Below are positions 7,080 to 12,592 of a DNA stretch of 12,592 nt, one piece after another; within the stretch, counting starts at the first letter, position 1, and each line of letters begins with the position of its first letter. This DNA is from JAUZQZ01 sp036985955 (GTDB lineage: Bacteria; Pseudomonadota; Zetaproteobacteria; Mariprofundales; Mariprofundaceae). Made by a program: the position numbers and the translations under genes. Location of the stretch: positions 1 to 12,592 of the forward strand of contig BTQQ01000039.1 of NCBI GenBank assembly GCA_036985955.1. The letters are read 5' to 3'. The notes under the pieces were generated by a model, which did no database searches, was not told where the DNA came from, and worked only from the letters and a program-made list of their open reading frames with translations.

Positions 7080-7085
7080 TGACAA
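7058..7085 (-). promoter_or_regulatory. Probable sigma-70 promoter for hrcA-grpE
   Basis: On the minus strand TTGTCA (7085..7080, 5 of 6 to consensus) is followed after 16 bases by TAGAGT (7063..7058, 4 of 6). Transcription would begin near 7050, giving a leader of about 115 bases. The -10 lies inside the CIRCE-like dyad, where a repressor would block polymerase. The -35 is back to back with the rplM -35, with 15 bases between them. Confidence 0.45.
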
Positions 7086-7100
7086 CGCCGTCGAAAGGTT

Positions 7101-7128
7101 TTGACATCCTGATGCTGGAGCTTATAAT
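7101..7128 (+). promoter_or_regulatory. Consensus sigma-70 promoter for rplM-rpsI
   Basis: TTGACA (7101..7106) and TATAAT (7123..7128) are both perfect consensus hexamers, separated by 16 bases. The predicted start near 7135 gives a leader of about 50 bases. A second TTGACA occurs at 7079..7084 without a partner -10. A promoter this strong fits constitutive, growth-linked ribosomal protein expression. Confidence 0.85.
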
Positions 7129-7147
7129 CCGCCGCCTCTTGAAAAAC

Positions 7148-7175
7148 GGCCACATAACGTGGCCCCAATAATTGG
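7148..7175 (+). promoter_or_regulatory. rplM leader hairpin, possible L13 autoregulatory site
   Basis: The short leader holds a perfect stem GGCCAC (7148..7153) / GTGGCC (7159..7164) with loop ATAAC. Directly after it is a second dyad CCAAT-A-ATTGG (7165..7175) whose 3' arm includes the GG of the Shine-Dalgarno GGAG (7174..7177). Folding of the second dyad would hide the ribosome binding site. L13 is known to control its own operon in E. coli, so a leader control element is reasonable. Binding here is inference. Confidence 0.5.
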
Positions 7176-7185
7176 AGTAATATGC

Positions 7186-7617
7186 ATGCGTACTTGGACC
7201 TATCGTCCCGGCAGTGTTGAACGCGAATGGTATGTCATTGATGCCCAGGATCTTGTCCTCGGTCGTCTGGCAACCAGAGTCGCCAGCATTCTTCGTGGCA
7301 AGCACCGCCCACAATACACACCTCACGCCGATTGTGGTGATCATGTCATTATTATTAATGCGGAAAAAATTCGTGTGACAGGCCGTAAGGAAGCGCAGAA
7401 AAACTACTACAGACACAGCCAGTACCCGGGTGGTTTGAAAACCATCACGCTGGAAAAACAGCGCGAGAAACACCCGGAGCGCATCATTGAGGCCGCTGTC
7501 AAGGGCATGTTGCCGAAAAACTCTCTGGGCCGGAAAATAATCAGGAAAATGAATGTTTATGCAGGCGACCAGCACCCGCATATAGCGCAGCAACCTAAAA
7601 CCTTGAGTCTGGACTAA
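7186..7617 (+). CDS. rplM: 50S ribosomal protein L13
   Basis: L13 is an early assembly protein of the large subunit. The 143 residues match the usual length and carry the family signatures: WYVIDAQDLVLGRLATRVASILRGKH near the start, NAEKIRVTGRK, and the C-terminal signature VKGMLPKNSLGRKIIRKMNVYAGDQHPHIAQQP. I chose the ATG at 7186 because it matches L13 N termini and has GGAG 8 bases upstream. A GTG further up at 7159 falls inside the leader hairpin, and an ATG at 7182 is out of frame and soon stops. It is first in the rplM-rpsI operon, 15 bp before rpsI, under the strong promoter at 7101. Confidence 0.98.
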   Translation: MRTWTYRPGSVEREWYVIDAQDLVLGRLATRVASILRGKHRPQYTPHADCGDHVIIINAEKIRVTGRKEAQKNYYRHSQYPGGLKTITLEKQREKHPERIIEAAVKGMLPKNSLGRKIIRKMNVYAGDQHPHIAQQPKTLSLD

Positions 7618-7632
7618 GCGAGGAACAAGCAG

Positions 7633-8025
7633 ATGGCAGAATCCATGTATCGTGGCACGGGACGCCGTAAAAGCAGCGTGGCGCGCGTCATTATTCAACC
7701 CGGCAGTGGCAAAGTCGAGGTTAATGGCCGCGACGTCAGCAACTATTTCCCGGTAGAAATCGTCCGCCAGCATGCGCTTTCACCACTAACGTTAACCCAG
7801 TTATCCGGACGCATGGATGTGCGCGTCAAGGTGCATGGCGGCGGTATCAGCGGTCAGGCTGGCGCGGTTCGCCATGGTCTGGCCCGCGCACTCATCGAAT
7901 ATGATGTGGGTTTGCGCCCGCAGGTTAAGCTGGCAGGCATGCTCACGCGCGATGCGCGTAAGGTGGAACGCAAGAAATACGGCCTGCATAAGGCAAGAAA
8001 GGCACCGCAATTCTCCAAACGCTGA
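7633..8025 (+). CDS. rpsI: 30S ribosomal protein S9
   Basis: S9 is a small-subunit protein whose C-terminal tail reaches the P-site tRNA. The 130-residue protein has the N-terminal GTGRRKSSVARV, the central GGGISGQAGAVRHGLARALI and the C-terminal TRDARKVERKKYGLHKARKAPQFSKR, ending with the conserved SKR that contacts tRNA. A GAGGA Shine-Dalgarno sits 8 bases before the ATG. It is cotranscribed with rplM and closed by a strong intrinsic terminator 20 bp after the stop. Confidence 0.99.
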   Translation: MAESMYRGTGRRKSSVARVIIQPGSGKVEVNGRDVSNYFPVEIVRQHALSPLTLTQLSGRMDVRVKVHGGGISGQAGAVRHGLARALIEYDVGLRPQVKLAGMLTRDARKVERKKYGLHKARKAPQFSKR

Positions 8026-8044
8026 TTCCATCGTTTGTATATTC

Positions 8045-8071
8045 AAGGGAAGGCTTCGGCCTTCCCTTTTT
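8045..8071 (+). terminator. Rho-independent terminator of rplM-rpsI
   Basis: A perfect 10-bp stem AAGGGAAGGC (8045..8054) / GCCTTCCCTT (8059..8068) closes on the very stable TTCG tetraloop and ends in a run of five T (8067..8071). It has all the marks of an intrinsic terminator and separates the ribosomal protein operon from argC. Read from the other strand the stem is preceded by A residues and has no U tract, so it acts in one direction. Confidence 0.95.
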
Positions 8072-8090
8072 GTTATCCGCGCCTTTTTCA

Positions 8091-8118
8091 TTGATACCAC
8101 AGTTTTGATGCGTAATAT
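8091..8118 (+). promoter_or_regulatory. Candidate argC promoter, possibly giving a leaderless mRNA
   Basis: TTGATA (8091..8096, 5 of 6 to the -35 consensus) and TAATAT (8113..8118, 4 of 6 to the -10) are separated by 16 bases. Since a terminator precedes it, argC needs its own promoter, and this is the best candidate in the 53-bp gap. The expected start falls on or next to the argC ATG at 8125. No recognisable ArgR box was seen. Confidence 0.4.
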
Positions 8119-8124
8119 GGCCGA

Positions 8125-9159
8125 ATGAAGACTGTTCCCGTTGCGATTCTGGGTGCCACCGGTTATGCCGGAGGAGAACTAATCCGGCTTATCGAAAGCC
8201 ATCCACATTTTACCATTGGACATCTCGCCGCCCATTCGCAGGCGGGAAAGAGGGTGTCTGATGTGTTGCCCGGTATCAGCGGTTCGACAGCCGGAATGAT
8301 CCTGGCCGCCTCCGATGCTCCGCTTCCGGATGGTGTGCAACTTGTATTTACGGCACTGCCGCATGGCGCTGCAGCACAAAGTGTGAAAATGGCACTGGAT
8401 GATGGCAAAAAGGTGGCCGATCTCTCCGCTGATTTCCGGCACGGAAATCCGGCAACGTACAAATCGGCTTACACAATTGATCATCCGTATCCGGAGCTCC
8501 TGGCAGAAGCCGTGTTTGGTCTGACTGAATTCTCCAGAGCTGACGTGTCAAATGCACGACTGGTAGCCAACCCGGGATGTTATCCAACCTCCACTCTGCT
8601 GCCACTGGTGCCGCTGCTTAAAGCTGGTGTGCTAAATACTGATCGTATCATTGTAGACTCCAAATCCGGCACATCCGGTGCCGGCAGAAGTGCAAAGACG
8701 GACCTGTTGTATTGCGAGGTCAACGAAGGCGTGCGTGCCTATGGTCTGCCAAAACATCGGCATGCATGGGAAATGGATGAATGGGCCGAAGGGTTTTCGG
8801 GGCAGGAAATTTCGGTGCAGTTCGTACCGCATATTTTACCCATGACCCGGGGCATGCTCACCACGCTGCATCTTTCCGGTCAAAACCCGGAAGGCTGGCA
8901 CGCCATACTTGCAGAGACGTTTAGGGATGAACTCTTTGTGAGAATATTGCCGGAAGGCATGCTCCCCTCAACCAAGGCTGTGAATGGCAGTAACCGCTGC
9001 GATATCGGATTGGTAGTCACCGGAGAAGACACCTGTGTCGTGGTCAGTTGCCTGGACAATCTGATTAAGGGCGCGGCCGGCCAAGCTATTCAAAACGCCA
9101 ATCTTATGTTCGGATGGGAAGAGTCCATGGGCCTGTCTGCCACTGCACTCTGGCCCTAG
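8125..9159 (+). CDS. argC: N-acetyl-gamma-glutamyl-phosphate reductase
   Basis: ArgC makes N-acetylglutamate semialdehyde by NADPH-dependent reduction of the acyl phosphate in arginine synthesis, in the cytoplasm. The 344-residue protein has the nucleotide-binding motif ILGATGYAGGELIRL (8-22), the catalytic ANPGCYPTSTLLPL (148-161, nucleophile Cys152) and SKSGTSGAGR, a conserved loop further on. Length is normal for the long ArgC type. The ATG fits the family N terminus, but no Shine-Dalgarno precedes it; the bases upstream look like a -10 element instead. It is followed after 23 bp by the membrane coiled-coil gene and may be cotranscribed with it. From memory, Pseudomonas has a similar argC / unknown membrane protein / bactofilin order. 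Confidence 0.97.
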   Translation: MKTVPVAILGATGYAGGELIRLIESHPHFTIGHLAAHSQAGKRVSDVLPGISGSTAGMILAASDAPLPDGVQLVFTALPHGAAAQSVKMALDDGKKVADLSADFRHGNPATYKSAYTIDHPYPELLAEAVFGLTEFSRADVSNARLVANPGCYPTSTLLPLVPLLKAGVLNTDRIIVDSKSGTSGAGRSAKTDLLYCEVNEGVRAYGLPKHRHAWEMDEWAEGFSGQEISVQFVPHILPMTRGMLTTLHLSGQNPEGWHAILAETFRDELFVRILPEGMLPSTKAVNGSNRCDIGLVVTGEDTCVVVSCLDNLIKGAAGQAIQNANLMFGWEESMGLSATALWP

Positions 9160-9182
9160 CTCTTCACCTGAAATATTAGATT

Positions 9183-9902
9183 ATGCCTTCATTGCGGCAA
9201 CTCATTGGAACACTGCGCCGGCCTTTTCAGGTCATGGTCCTGGAACCCCATGGAGGAAAAGCCGTACGGCGTTTCAACATAAGTATTGGCCGTATTCTTC
9301 TCATGATGCTGATTCTGGTGCTGGGAAGCAGTGTTGTGACCTGGTTCTATGCGCCACATAATGTTTCCTCTCTTCCTTCCCGTTATTATCAATTGCAACA
9401 ATCAAACCATGATACAAGTGCGAAGCTGGCCGAGTCCGAAGGTGAATTAAGCCTGAGGGATGCGCAAATAAACGCACTCAAAGCAGAACTGAAGAAAGCA
9501 GAGCAACATGCCGATGCCCTGACGCAACGCATACGTGTCTATGAAAGCATTCTGGAGGCACGCAAATCTGGCGGAATCCGTATTCTCCGGGCCAAGGCCC
9601 GCTGGAGTAACCCGGGACTCATCACCTATGATATTGTCGTCGTCAAAAGTGGAAATTATCCCCGCAGGATATCCGGCAGTTTGCGCCTTGTCGCGCGCAG
9701 CAGTGATGGAAAGGAAGCGACCCTGCATTTGGGAAAGAAAGCGCCGGAGTTGCCTTACCATATGGAAACCCATACCTTCCTGCATGGAAGCTATGCATGG
9801 AATCAGGATTGGCGGCCCGACCATCTTCTGATCATCCACCTGAACCGTCAGGGGAAAGTGCGCGAGCAAACCGAAATTGAAATACAGGGAGGCACAACAT
9901 GA
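9183..9902 (+). CDS. Single-pass membrane coiled-coil protein, DUF6776-like, paired with bactofilin
   Basis: Function unknown. The 239-residue protein has a basic N-terminal cytoplasmic tail (1-33, with RRPF and KAVRRF), one membrane helix (about 34-56, IGRILLMMLILVLGSSVVTW), a coiled coil (about 68-127, rich in Glu, Lys, Ala and Gln heptads) and a beta-rich C-terminal domain (about 131-235). By the positive-inside rule the coiled coil and C-terminal domain face the periplasm. It resembles the uncharacterised family beside bactofilin genes that I recall as DUF6776; the name is from memory. Its stop overlaps the bactofilin start as ATGA, so the two are probably made together, and the membrane protein may anchor or link the bactofilin polymer to the envelope (inference). 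No clear Shine-Dalgarno precedes the ATG; codon 18 (ATG at 9234, AGG nearby) is a less likely start. Confidence 0.85.
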   Translation: MPSLRQLIGTLRRPFQVMVLEPHGGKAVRRFNISIGRILLMMLILVLGSSVVTWFYAPHNVSSLPSRYYQLQQSNHDTSAKLAESEGELSLRDAQINALKAELKKAEQHADALTQRIRVYESILEARKSGGIRILRAKARWSNPGLITYDIVVVKSGNYPRRISGSLRLVARSSDGKEATLHLGKKAPELPYHMETHTFLHGSYAWNQDWRPDHLLIIHLNRQGKVREQTEIEIQGGTT

Positions 9903-10339
9903 AACATAGAGACTCCATTACTCCAACCGGCTCCGAAAACCAGAACATTGATACGCTGATTGGCGAACATTCACACTTTAATGGTGAGCTAAGCTTTGAA
10001 GGCGCGGTACGTATTGATGGAAAATTTGAAGGCAATATCCGTTCAACCAACGAGGGCACGCTCATCGTTAGCGAAGAAGCCCAGATTATAGGAGAAGTCG
10101 ATGTCCCCAATCTACTGCTTCACGGCACCGTTCGCGGTAATGTCCGGGCCACTAAAAGCCTGAAAATCGGTCCAACGGGAAGGCTCAACGGCGACGTGGA
10201 ATACAGCGTGGTATCACTTGCGGAAGGTGCGGCCGTCAATGGACGATGCAACCGTATTGAAGACAAGGAGCGAGTCAAGCAAGCCGCCAAAACAAGTGCA
10301 ACAGTCAGCGGTGCGGAGCATTCCCCCCAGCCAGCCTGA
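9899..10339 (+). CDS. Bactofilin (polymer-forming cytoskeletal protein)
   Basis: Bactofilins polymerise without nucleotide into membrane-associated filaments that place cell-wall enzymes or other partners. The 146-residue protein has a short disordered N terminus, a beta-helix core (about 17-120) opening with IDTLIGEHSHFNGELSFEGAVRIDGKFEGNI and continuing in short rungs rich in Gly, Val and Ile, then a charged, Ala/Ser-rich tail. It has no membrane helix, so membrane contact would be through its termini or a partner. A strong GGGAGG lies 6 bases before the ATG, which overlaps the stop of the upstream membrane protein gene. The gene order points to a bactofilin plus membrane partner pair. The precise cellular role is unknown. 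Confidence 0.93.
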   Translation: MKHRDSITPTGSENQNIDTLIGEHSHFNGELSFEGAVRIDGKFEGNIRSTNEGTLIVSEEAQIIGEVDVPNLLLHGTVRGNVRATKSLKIGPTGRLNGDVEYSVVSLAEGAAVNGRCNRIEDKERVKQAAKTSATVSGAEHSPQPA

Positions 10340-10359
10340 TTTTCTGACACTCTTTCAAT

Positions 10360-10869
10360 ATGATTACGCCCTATCGCCACTGGCAACCGGACGTTGACCC
10401 ATCAGCCTTTGTGGCAGCTTCGGCCGAGGTGATGGGACGCGTAAAAATTGGTGTGGATTCAAACATCTGGTACCAGTGCGTACTGCGCGGCGATGTACAC
10501 GATATTGAGATTGGCGCGCGCAGCAATATTCAGGATCATACCGTTATTCATACGAGCGAAGGCATCGCTCCCTGTATTGTCGGTGATGATGTAACCGTCG
10601 GGCATCGCGTGATTTTGCATGGTTGTGAAGTGCAGAATCGTTGTCTGGTTGGCATGGGAGCTATTCTCATGGACCAGTCCGTACTCGAAGAAGGTTGTTT
10701 CCTGGCCGCAGGTTCTCTGGTACCGGAACGCAAGATATTGCGTGGCGGCTATCTGTATGCCGGTTCTCCGGCACGCGAGCGACGCGAATTAACGGATGCG
10801 GAAAAAATATTTCTGATTGCTTCCGCCCGGCATTACGTTGAACTGGCCAGGGCTCACAAACCCGTTTGA
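10360..10869 (+). CDS. Gamma-class carbonic anhydrase family protein (YrdA-like)
   Basis: The 169-residue protein is a left-handed beta-helix of hexapeptide repeats, of the YrdA/PaaY/CaiE gamma-carbonic-anhydrase-like group. Conserved NIQDHTVIHTS (56-66) and VTVGHRVILHGCEVQN (78-93) supply the three metal-binding histidines, His64, His82 and His87. VLRGDVHDIEIG (41-52) and the C-terminal AGSPARERRELT (about 133-144) are also typical. Members bind zinc and form trimers, but many, including E. coli YrdA, have no firmly assigned activity, so carbonic anhydrase activity is only possible. The ATG agrees with family N termini but has no Shine-Dalgarno. It lies 20 bp after the bactofilin gene, and its stop overlaps the ppx start. 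Confidence 0.93.
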   Translation: MITPYRHWQPDVDPSAFVAASAEVMGRVKIGVDSNIWYQCVLRGDVHDIEIGARSNIQDHTVIHTSEGIAPCIVGDDVTVGHRVILHGCEVQNRCLVGMGAILMDQSVLEEGCFLAAGSLVPERKILRGGYLYAGSPARERRELTDAEKIFLIASARHYVELARAHKPV

Positions 10870-11825
10870 ACGTGTTACGTGCCGCGATTGATATCGGTTC
10901 CAACACCTTCCGCCTGTTGATTGCCCAGCCTGTTACGAATAAACATGCATCCCCTCCCTGGAAAACGGTATATTATACTCACCGCATCGTTCGCCTTGGT
11001 GAAGGTCTGCATCATTCAGGAAAATTGTCCGAAGCCGGTATGCGGCGAGCCGCAACTGCGCTGGAAGAATTCGCTGATATTATCACGGCACACAGCATCA
11101 AACCGGAGGCAGCCGCCACCGCCGCCACCGCTGCCATACGTGATGCGGAAAATGGAAAAGAATTCAGCCATTGCATCAGGCAGAAAACCGGACTTTATAT
11201 CCGCATCGTTGATGGCAAAACCGAAGCTTCCATGTCACTTCAGGGCGCAACGGCAGTACTGGAGAGTGGTACACGCAGCAATATGCTGTTGTTCGACATC
11301 GGCGGCGGCAGCACCGAATTCATTCGCGCTCACGATAGCATTCTGTGCGATGCCATTAGCTGCAAGCTGGGCGTGGTCCGTCTGGTGGAAGCATATCTGA
11401 GCAGTGATCCACCGAATGCCGGAGATTACGCCGCCATGGTCGCTGCCAGCAATCGGCATCTGGATAGTGTTGAACAACATTGGGGAGATGATCGCATCCC
11501 CGCATACCTTGTCGGCACGGCGGGTACGGTGACAACACTGGCCGCCATTCATCTCGATCTCGCGCCTTATGATGCCGATGCCATCAACAATCATGTCATC
11601 ACATGGGTAGATTTTCTTGCATTGCGCGACAGGCTGTTAAGCCTAACCCATGATCAGCGTCAGGCCATGCGCACGATCGAGGAAGGACGCACTGATTTAA
11701 TGGTAGCGGGACTTGCGATTATCGAAGCAGTCATGACACGCTGGCAATACAGCAAACTGATTGTTGTGGATGCCGGATTACTGGAAGGCGCGTGGATGGC
11801 CGCTTTTACTCAATCGAAAAAATGA
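10866..11825 (+). CDS. Ppx/GppA family phosphatase, short form
   Basis: This family hydrolyses polyphosphate and/or the pppGpp 5' phosphate, linking it to phosphate storage and stringent response. The 319 residues hold only the actin-like ASKHA core: phosphate-1 motif AAIDIGSNTFRLLIA (6-20), KTEASMSLQGA (118-128, with Glu120 at about the conserved glutamate), phosphate-2 motif DIGGGSTEF (144-152), GTAGTVTTLAA (217-227) and EGRTDLMVAGLAI (273-285). It lacks the C-terminal HD-like domain of E. coli Ppx and GppA, so substrate preference cannot be told. The start is TTG at 10866, overlapping the previous stop as TTGA, or GTG at 10872; neither has a well-spaced Shine-Dalgarno. Its 3' end overlaps the acyltransferase gene tail to tail. 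Confidence 0.93.
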   Translation: MNVLRAAIDIGSNTFRLLIAQPVTNKHASPPWKTVYYTHRIVRLGEGLHHSGKLSEAGMRRAATALEEFADIITAHSIKPEAAATAATAAIRDAENGKEFSHCIRQKTGLYIRIVDGKTEASMSLQGATAVLESGTRSNMLLFDIGGGSTEFIRAHDSILCDAISCKLGVVRLVEAYLSSDPPNAGDYAAMVAASNRHLDSVEQHWGDDRIPAYLVGTAGTVTTLAAIHLDLAPYDADAINNHVITWVDFLALRDRLLSLTHDQRQAMRTIEEGRTDLMVAGLAIIEAVMTRWQYSKLIVVDAGLLEGAWMAAFTQSKK

Positions 11826-12445
11826 TCAGCCTTGTGCTGGACTGTATCCATACCCTGCTGCACCCGTGCGAGCGCCTCGTTGATGTTATCACCGGCATCC
11901 ACCACAATGGGATCTCCAAACACAAAAACACCCCGCGAGAACGGTTTTGGAATGTAAAAACGATCCCATGAATTCACCCGCCAGCAACGGCTGGCGGCAT
12001 AGCAAATCGGCACAACAGGCAGGCCGGTCTTTATAGCCAACTGTACAGTTCCCTTACTCACCGTTTCACGCGGACCTTTGGGGCCATCGGGCGTAATGCC
12101 TAAATGACGACGTTGATCTTTTACCGCCCGAATCATCTTCAACATCGCTCTCGCCCCGCCGCGCGTCGTTGAACCACGCACTGTTGGTATGCCAAGAAGG
12201 TGCATCGTATCGGCGATAAATCCCCCGTCCCTGTGATCTGAAATGAGCATGTAACCGTGCCACTGCCTGCGGAATGGATGTGGCATCATCAGCATGCGCG
12301 CATGCCAGAAGGCATATAGATAAAGTTCCTTTTGTTCCGGCACATAAGCCGGGCCAAGCACTGTCCACCGTATTGTGTGTAAAAAAACATGATAAACCGT
12401 GGCAATCATGTGCGGTATAAGCCAAGCAATAAAGCGATCTTTCAT
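11810..12445 (-). CDS. Lysophospholipid acyltransferase family protein (DUF374 type)
   Basis: The 211-residue protein matches the DUF374 branch of the acyltransferase superfamily: a hydrophobic N-terminal segment (about 5-30), AFWHARMLMMP (45-55), ISDHRDGGFIADTM (68-81), VRGSTTRGGARA (89-100) and GITPDGPKGPRETVSKG (116-132). It probably transfers an acyl chain to a lipid at the inner membrane; donor and acceptor are unknown. The frame runs upstream to 12583, but those 46 codons overlap the ABC transporter gene in another frame and have no family likeness. I chose the ATG at 12445..12443, which begins MKDRFIAWLIP and follows GAGGG by 1-2 bases, rather close. It starts 4 bases after the ABC stop, so the two form an operon. 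Such genes often sit with msbA and waaA, which suggests a lipid A role. Confidence 0.9.
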   Translation of the reverse strand: MKDRFIAWLIPHMIATVYHVFLHTIRWTVLGPAYVPEQKELYLYAFWHARMLMMPHPFRRQWHGYMLISDHRDGGFIADTMHLLGIPTVRGSTTRGGARAMLKMIRAVKDQRRHLGITPDGPKGPRETVSKGTVQLAIKTGLPVVPICYAASRCWRVNSWDRFYIPKPFSRGVFVFGDPIVVDAGDNINEALARVQQGMDTVQHKADHFFD

Positions 12446-12449
12446 ACCC

Positions 12450-12592
12450 TCAGGCGGCAGCCTGCTGTGTTTCAAACTGCATGTGGTACAACTCGGCATA
12501 CAAACCGCCCTGCTCCAGCAACTCGCTGTGTGTTCCCATCTGGACAATGCTTCCGTCATCCAGCACCACAATACGGTCGGCATGCCGGATGG
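12450..12592 (-). CDS. 3' end of an ABC transporter ATPase (MsbA/LipidA-exporter type), partial
   Basis: Reading the minus strand from the right edge gives 46 codons ending in TGA (12452..12450): IRHADRIVVLDDGSIVQMGT, then HSELLEQGGLYAELYHMQFE and TQQAAA. This is the end of an ABC nucleotide-binding domain just after the H-loop region: the ADRIVVLDDGxIVxxGTHxELL pattern and the LYxxLYxxQF tail are typical of half-transporters fused to a membrane domain, such as MsbA. The Walker motifs and membrane part lie outside the window, so MsbA identity is probable, not shown. It precedes the acyltransferase gene by 4 bases. The pair would fit lipid A transport and modification in the inner membrane. 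Confidence 0.88.
   Translation of the reverse strand, partial: IRHADRIVVLDDGSIVQMGTHSELLEQGGLYAELYHMQFETQQAAA

Noticed and set aside
6936..7085. N-terminal extension of hrcA by 50 codons
   Set aside because: The frame is open, but the added residues have no likeness to HrcA N termini and would cover the promoter and leader dyads. The ATG at 6935 fits family length and has a nearby AGGA.
7159..7185. GTG at 7159 as the rplM start
   Set aside because: It would add nine residues absent from L13 proteins and lies in the leader hairpin. The ATG at 7186 has GGAG at proper spacing.
6904..7773. Minus-strand open frame of 289 codons opposite rplM and the hrcA promoter
   Set aside because: It is antisense to certain rplM and rpsI coding sequence, resembles no family I know and has a composition expected of a shadow frame.
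12453..12466. Hairpin CAGGC-TGCC-GCCTG at the end of the ABC gene as a terminator
   Set aside because: Five base pairs with no U tract, immediately before the acyltransferase ribosome binding site. Too weak to support termination.
12446..12583. N-terminal extension of the acyltransferase by 46 codons
   Set aside because: This stretch codes in another frame for the clear C terminus of an ABC transporter.

Overview
The window is a compact chromosomal housekeeping region from a Gram-negative bacterium, most likely a proteobacterium. The signs are a sigma-32-type heat-shock promoter together with HrcA, the argC / coiled-coil membrane protein / bactofilin order (as I remember it from Pseudomonas), and an MsbA-like transporter next to a lysophospholipid acyltransferase, which implies lipopolysaccharide. 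I cannot fix the class. A gamma-, beta- or zetaproteobacterium would all fit. I see no mobile elements, CRISPR arrays, tRNA or rRNA genes.

Minus strand, 6935 down to 74: a heat-shock operon hrcA-grpE-dnaK-dnaJ runs on into dapB (lysine/peptidoglycan precursor synthesis), yffB (ArsC-fold protein) and an alpha/beta hydrolase. Many junctions overlap or abut: hrcA/grpE share TTGA, dnaJ/dapB share ATGA, and the yffB TTG start directly follows the dapB stop. Two control points are visible. One is a housekeeping promoter before hrcA with a degenerate CIRCE-like operator over its -10. The other is a good sigma-32 promoter between grpE and dnaK. The second should carry dapB and yffB along with dnaKJ under heat shock. 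At the far left a further minus-strand gene begins (five residues visible) with its own strong ribosome binding site and probable promoter.

Plus strand, 7101 to 11825: rplM-rpsI are read divergently from hrcA from a perfect-consensus promoter and end at a strong intrinsic terminator. argC follows with its own weak promoter and possibly a leaderless message. Then come a single-pass membrane coiled-coil protein of unknown function, a bactofilin translationally coupled to it, a gamma-class carbonic-anhydrase-fold protein and a short Ppx/GppA phosphatase.

Minus strand, right edge: the last 46 codons of an MsbA-type ABC transporter, not visible as an ATG-started frame, precede a DUF374-type acyltransferase by 4 bases. 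The 3' end of the acyltransferase gene overlaps the 3' end of ppx by 16 bp, tail to tail.

Most genes are textbook families. The points most worth a second look are the heat-shock wiring of dapB, the diverged CIRCE-like site, the coupled bactofilin pair, the rplM leader hairpin and the frequent non-ATG starts (yffB TTG, dnaJ GTG, grpE probably TTG, ppx TTG or GTG). I found no clear new multi-gene system.
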